Shown here: positions 31,458 to 34,753 of the stretch, piece by piece
How the letters are laid out: every line of letters starts with the position of its first letter
Numbering within the stretch: position 1 is the first letter of the stretch
Made by a program: the position numbers and the translations under genes
Assembly (NCBI GenBank): GCA_021805275.1
Contig: JAJZFQ010000041.1
Coordinates: forward strand, 1 to 34,753
Direction of reading: 5' to 3'
Source of the DNA: Pseudomonadota bacterium
GTDB lineage: Bacteria; Pseudomonadota; Gammaproteobacteria; Steroidobacterales; Steroidobacteraceae
DNA length: 34,753 bases
Notes under the pieces: model-generated
Databases searched by the model: none
What the model was told of the DNA's origin: nothing
What the model saw: only the letters and a program-made list of their open reading frames with translations

Positions 31458-34433
31458 ATGGACTATAACCAGCAAGCCTCCAGAGAGGGGACACAGGAGC
31501 GTGGCGCGGCGCGGCGGGTGCGTCGGGCGGCATGGATTGCGCTGGCGTTGACCCCCCTGGCCGCTCGCGCCTGGGCCGATGGTCCGGTGACTCAGTTCAA
31601 TCTTCCCGCCGAGCCTCTGCCCCAGGCTGTCATCGATTTCTACCGTCAGTCGGGCGTGCAGGCGATTTACGCTGCAACACCCCAGGTGCAGCAGCTGAAG
31701 ACCCACGCCGTCGCGGGCCGCATGGACAGCTCCGCGGCGCTCGAACGGATGCTGGCAGGCACCGGTCTCACCTTCTTCTTCGACACTTCCCGCTCGGTCA
31801 TCATCCGTCCGTTGGCCCGTCCGGGTCGCCCCGGGGTGCGACCCGATGCGGCGCGGGTGGCGACAGTGCCGCTTAAAAATCCGCAGCCGGATTTAAAGCC
31901 GGCGAACCTGCGGCCCGTGGAGGTCACCGGCAGTTTGATCAGCGGCGTCCGCTCGACCATTGCGCCGCTGGTGTATCTGCGTCGCGCGGATCTGGACCGC
32001 GCGGCCTATCCGAACGTGCAGCAGGCCTTGTATGCGCTACCGTTGGTGTCGCTGGAGGGGCCTCGCGAGGACCTCGGCGTCGACAACAACGATCAGTACG
32101 GTGCCGCGATCAACCTGCGCGGACTCGGCACCGGCGCGACGCTCGTCCTGGTGAACGGTCACCGCCAGCCGTTCGGTGGCCTGACCGGAGATTTCGTGGA
32201 TGTTTCCACCATACCCTGGAGCGCCGTGCGACAGATCGAGGTGCTGCCGGACGGCGCCTCGGCGCTCTATGGCGCAGATGCGGTCGCTGGCGTCGTCAAC
32301 ATCATCATGCGTGACAATTTCACCGGAGCGCAGTCCGAGGTGCGCTACGGGACGGCGGTCGGCGGCCGTGCCGAATGGATGGCCGCACAGCTGTTCGGGA
32401 CTCGCTGGAGCAGCGGGCACGCCATGATGGACTATGAGTACTCCGATGCCACGCCGCTCGCGGCCGCGGCCCGCGCGTACGCGGCCAACGCGAATAAGAT
32501 CCCCTACGGCGGCGCCAACTACGACTCGTACTATTCCAATCCAGGAAACGTCCTGGATCCGTTCACGCTGCAGCCGAGCTACGGCATCACCGCCGCCGGT
32601 CTGAGCCGGACTGTCAATCTGCAGAACCCCTTCACTTCGGCGCAGATTTTCCCCGACCGCATGGCGCAGGAGTTCTACGGTTCGGTGCGCCAGCGCATCG
32701 GCTCGAACGTCGAGCTGTTCGCGCAAGGCCGCTACACGGAGCGCAATACCACGCTCAGCACCCGTCCAGATGCGACGGTGCTGCAGGTGCCGGCGAGCAA
32801 TCCGTACTACGTCAATCCGTTTGCCGGCGTGCCCTATACGCTGGTGGCCTACAACTTTCTGCCGCTGCTCGGACCGACGCGCTTTGGCAGCACCACGCGG
32901 GTCTACACCGGCACGGCGGGGGCGACCATTCGTCTCGGGGACCGCTGGCAGATGACGGTGAGTGAGTCCGGCGGCAAGCAGATCCTCTCGGTGAACCAGT
33001 ACGGCGTGGTCGATTCGGCGGCGGTGGCCGGATTGATGGGGAGCGCCAATCCGGCCACCGCCTTCAACCCCTTCGCAGTCGCCCCGACGGCCAATGCTGC
33101 GGTCGCGGCGGCCATTGCGCAGACCTACTTCGAGCATTCGGCCGCGGGAATCCAGTCGACCGATGCCGTGGCGAGCGGCCCGCTGATGCGCCTGCCGGCG
33201 GGGCGGGTGAAACTGGCCGTGGGGCTCGAGCGGCGCTCCGAGACGCTGGAGATCGCCCGGCCCGCCGCGCAACCTCTGCAGACCGTATCGTTGGTGCAGT
33301 CATTCGACCGGCATGTCCTGTCGGTGTTCTCGCAGTTGCACGTGCCGCTGCTCGGTTCGGCCGGCCATCGGATGCTGACGCCACGGCTGACGCTCGATCT
33401 GGCCGGGCGCTACGATGACTACAGCGACTTCGGCGGCACGTTCAATCCCACGGCCCGCCTGCAGTGGACCGCGAATCCGTGGCTGAAGCTGCACGCCAGC
33501 TGGGGTCGCTCATACCGCGCCCCGAAACTGGATAATCTGTACGACACGTCGCAGAACATCGCCGGCCTCGTGTCGCTCCTCGATCCGAGTTCGCCGAGCG
33601 GGCGCTCCTTGGTGCTCGCCGAGCAGGGATCGAACCCGGCACTGCGCGAGGAGACGGCACGGACCTGGACGGCCGGTGTTGACCTCTCGCCGTGGCGCGG
33701 CGTGCAGTTCTCCTTCACCTACTACAATATCAACTACCGCAATCGCATCGAGCAGCCGGCCGCCGATGATCCGTTCGGCATTCTGCAGCACCAAGCCGAG
33801 TGGTCCGCGGTCATCAACCGTAATCCGACGCGCGCGCAGATCAATGCGATTTGCAACAGCTCGCAGTTCTTCGGTTCGGCCGAGTCCTGCCTGCTCAGTC
33901 AGCCGGTGGCGATCGTGGATCTGCGCTTGGCGAATCTCGCCACCACCCGCACCCGGGGACTGGACATCGAAGCGCTGCAGCACTTGTGGACTCGCTGGGG
34001 ACATTTTCAGGTGCAGGTGCGTGGGGAGGATGTGCTGGCGTTCACGCAGTCCGTGACGCCGAGTTCACCTGCGATCAGCATCCTCGACACCGTGGGCAAT
34101 CCGCTGTCGGTGCGACTGCAGGGCACGCTCGCCTGGAGTCGGCACGGCGCCGCGGCGCCCGGGTGGGGCGGGGCGCTGATCGTGAACTACACCGGTGCGT
34201 ACCACAATCCCGGCAGCACGCTGCTGCCGCAGGTCGCGCAGTGGACCACGGTGGATGCCTATGCCCGCTACCGGCTGCAATCAACGCACCTGGGGCCGAC
34301 GACCGTGACGCTGAACGCGGTGAATCTGTTCGACCAAGCCCCGCCGTTCGTCGACAGTCTCTACGGCTACGACGTGGCCAATGTGCAGGCGCTCGGACGC
34401 GTCCTCAGCCTGCAGATCACGCAGCGCTGGTAG
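31458..34433 (+). CDS. TonB-dependent receptor with STN domain, lasso system 2
   Basis: A 991-residue outer-membrane receptor. A long signal peptide (through LTPLAARAWA, about residue 40) is followed by an STN domain (about 43-118: FNLPAEPLPQAVIDFYRQSGVQAIYA, then AVAGRMDSSAALERMLAGTGLTF). The plug begins VEVTGSLISG and contains LRGLGTGATLVLVNGHRQPFGG and DGASALYGADAVAGVVNIIM; the barrel ends ..GRVLSLQITQRW. The plug closely resembles that of the system 1 receptor. ATG at 31458 has AGGGA upstream; a GTG at 31416 directly after the cyclase stop would give a poorer signal peptide. It is probably co-transcribed with D-B-C. It has an STN domain but no FecI/FecR genes adjoin it; the pair at 15.8 kb or elsewhere might serve it. 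Confidence 0.87.
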   Translation: MDYNQQASREGTQERGAARRVRRAAWIALALTPLAARAWADGPVTQFNLPAEPLPQAVIDFYRQSGVQAIYAATPQVQQLKTHAVAGRMDSSAALERMLAGTGLTFFFDTSRSVIIRPLARPGRPGVRPDAARVATVPLKNPQPDLKPANLRPVEVTGSLISGVRSTIAPLVYLRRADLDRAAYPNVQQALYALPLVSLEGPREDLGVDNNDQYGAAINLRGLGTGATLVLVNGHRQPFGGLTGDFVDVSTIPWSAVRQIEVLPDGASALYGADAVAGVVNIIMRDNFTGAQSEVRYGTAVGGRAEWMAAQLFGTRWSSGHAMMDYEYSDATPLAAAARAYAANANKIPYGGANYDSYYSNPGNVLDPFTLQPSYGITAAGLSRTVNLQNPFTSAQIFPDRMAQEFYGSVRQRIGSNVELFAQGRYTERNTTLSTRPDATVLQVPASNPYYVNPFAGVPYTLVAYNFLPLLGPTRFGSTTRVYTGTAGATIRLGDRWQMTVSESGGKQILSVNQYGVVDSAAVAGLMGSANPATAFNPFAVAPTANAAVAAAIAQTYFEHSAAGIQSTDAVASGPLMRLPAGRVKLAVGLERRSETLEIARPAAQPLQTVSLVQSFDRHVLSVFSQLHVPLLGSAGHRMLTPRLTLDLAGRYDDYSDFGGTFNPTARLQWTANPWLKLHASWGRSYRAPKLDNLYDTSQNIAGLVSLLDPSSPSGRSLVLAEQGSNPALREETARTWTAGVDLSPWRGVQFSFTYYNINYRNRIEQPAADDPFGILQHQAEWSAVINRNPTRAQINAICNSSQFFGSAESCLLSQPVAIVDLRLANLATTRTRGLDIEALQHLWTRWGHFQVQVRGEDVLAFTQSVTPSSPAISILDTVGNPLSVRLQGTLAWSRHGAAAPGWGGALIVNYTGAYHNPGSTLLPQVAQWTTVDAYARYRLQSTHLGPTTVTLNAVNLFDQAPPFVDSLYGYDVANVQALGRVLSLQITQRW

Positions 34434-34444
34434 CTCGCACCGCC

Positions 34445-34606
34445 TCAGGTGTATTGCCAGCCCATGCCGGTGTCGTACTTGAAGCCGAGCAGTCCGCCCT
34501 GTGTCGCGGAGACCGGGTCGAGTTCGATGAGCTCAGCGGGTTCGTCGGCCGCTGCGGCCGCAGCGCCGGGATTCATCTCGGGTGTCTCGGGGGTCGGGGT
34601 GCTCAT
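34445..34606 (-). CDS. Lasso peptide precursor, system 2 (53 aa)
   Basis: A 53-residue frame on the strand opposite to D-B-C-receptor, ending 11 bp after the receptor stop. The leader (residues 1-36) is Pro/Thr/Ala-rich and ends in ELIELDPVSATQ; the core is GGLLGFKYDTGMGWQYT. Threonine is at leader position -2, glycine at core position 1 and aspartate at position 9, giving a 9-residue ring and an 8-residue tail with Trp14 and Tyr16 as possible steric plugs. Cleavage one residue later would give an 8-residue ring but would break the Thr -2 rule. GGAG lies 7 nt before the ATG. The expected mature mass is about 1874.87 Da. Its promoter must lie between 34607 and the window end or beyond. Confidence 0.85.
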   Translation of the reverse strand: MSTPTPETPEMNPGAAAAAADEPAELIELDPVSATQGGLLGFKYDTGMGWQYT

Positions 34607-34701
34607 GACGTGGCTCCTGCTCAGGGGTGAAGAAGCGGGACGCAGAGAGGGTGCCCCTCGCGGGCGGGTGAGAACGGCTCAATCTTAGCGAGATGGGGGG
34701 G

Positions 34702-34722
34702 CCGCGGAAAATATTTTTGCGG
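34702..34722. promoter_or_regulatory. AT-cored inverted repeat upstream of the system 2 precursor
   Basis: CCGC at 34702-34705 and GCGG at 34719-34722 flank the palindromic core AAAATATTTT, about 95-115 bp before the precursor ATG on the minus strand. A -10-like TAAGAT follows nearer the gene (minus strand, near 34682-34687). It could be an operator or UP-like element. The evidence is weak. Confidence 0.35.
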
Positions 34723-34753
34723 CAGGAGGGGGGGGAGGCCCTCCCGGTGCATC

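Overview
High-GC chromosomal DNA from a proteobacterium. The N-acetylglucosamine (GlcNAc) locus (TonB receptor, GH18 chitinase, fused PTS proteins, SIS-type deaminase, HutC-type regulator), the many TonB-dependent receptors and the lasso-peptide genes fit a gammaproteobacterium near Xanthomonadales/Nevskiales/Steroidobacterales, or a Caulobacter-like alphaproteobacterium. I cannot decide between them from this window.

Layout. (1) 1-127: tail of a class III alcohol dehydrogenase, then a strong convergent terminator. (2) 194-3543, minus strand: two secreted lipoproteins, one DUF4382-like and one with DUF4397 repeats. (3) 3644-15421: a divergent chitin/GlcNAc locus. nagQ-nagB-II-nagA are overlapping genes on the minus strand; a TonB receptor, chitinase, nagF (EIIA-HPr-EI) and nagE (EIIC-EIIB plus a second, cysteine-less EIIB) run on the plus strand. 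Operator-like repeats lie between the two arms. The receptor would import chito-oligosaccharides, the chitinase shorten them, the PTS phosphorylate GlcNAc, and NagA/NagB-II feed fructose-6-phosphate to glycolysis.

(4) 15.8-25.3 kb: lasso-peptide system 1. Plus strand: ECF sigma factor, FecR anti-sigma, STN-domain TonB receptor and a prolyl-oligopeptidase-like protein that is probably a lasso-peptide isopeptidase. Facing it on the minus strand are a 30-aa precursor (core GIVGQYPEGNLNFGAEQA), a fused RRE/protease B protein and an asparagine-synthetase-like cyclase C. There is no exporter gene. This is the layout of astexin-type clusters: make, re-import, sense and linearise.

(5) 25.9-34.6 kb: lasso-peptide system 2, of the other type. 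It has an ABC exporter (D), a second B, a second C and a second STN-domain TonB receptor, and a 53-aa precursor (core GGLLGFKYDTGMGWQYT) in the opposite direction just past the receptor. No isopeptidase or FecI/FecR is seen in this half. The exporter gene overlaps by 4 bp a gene for a decayed Y1/REP-type transposase domain joined to a DnaA-domain-IV-like helix-turn-helix. That protein sits between the two systems and may be a domesticated DNA-binding regulator.

System 1, especially 18.5-25.9 kb, is visibly richer in A/T than the GlcNAc locus and system 2, so the two lasso systems probably have different histories. The two precursor genes are short and easily missed; they are the most useful additions to a default gene call.
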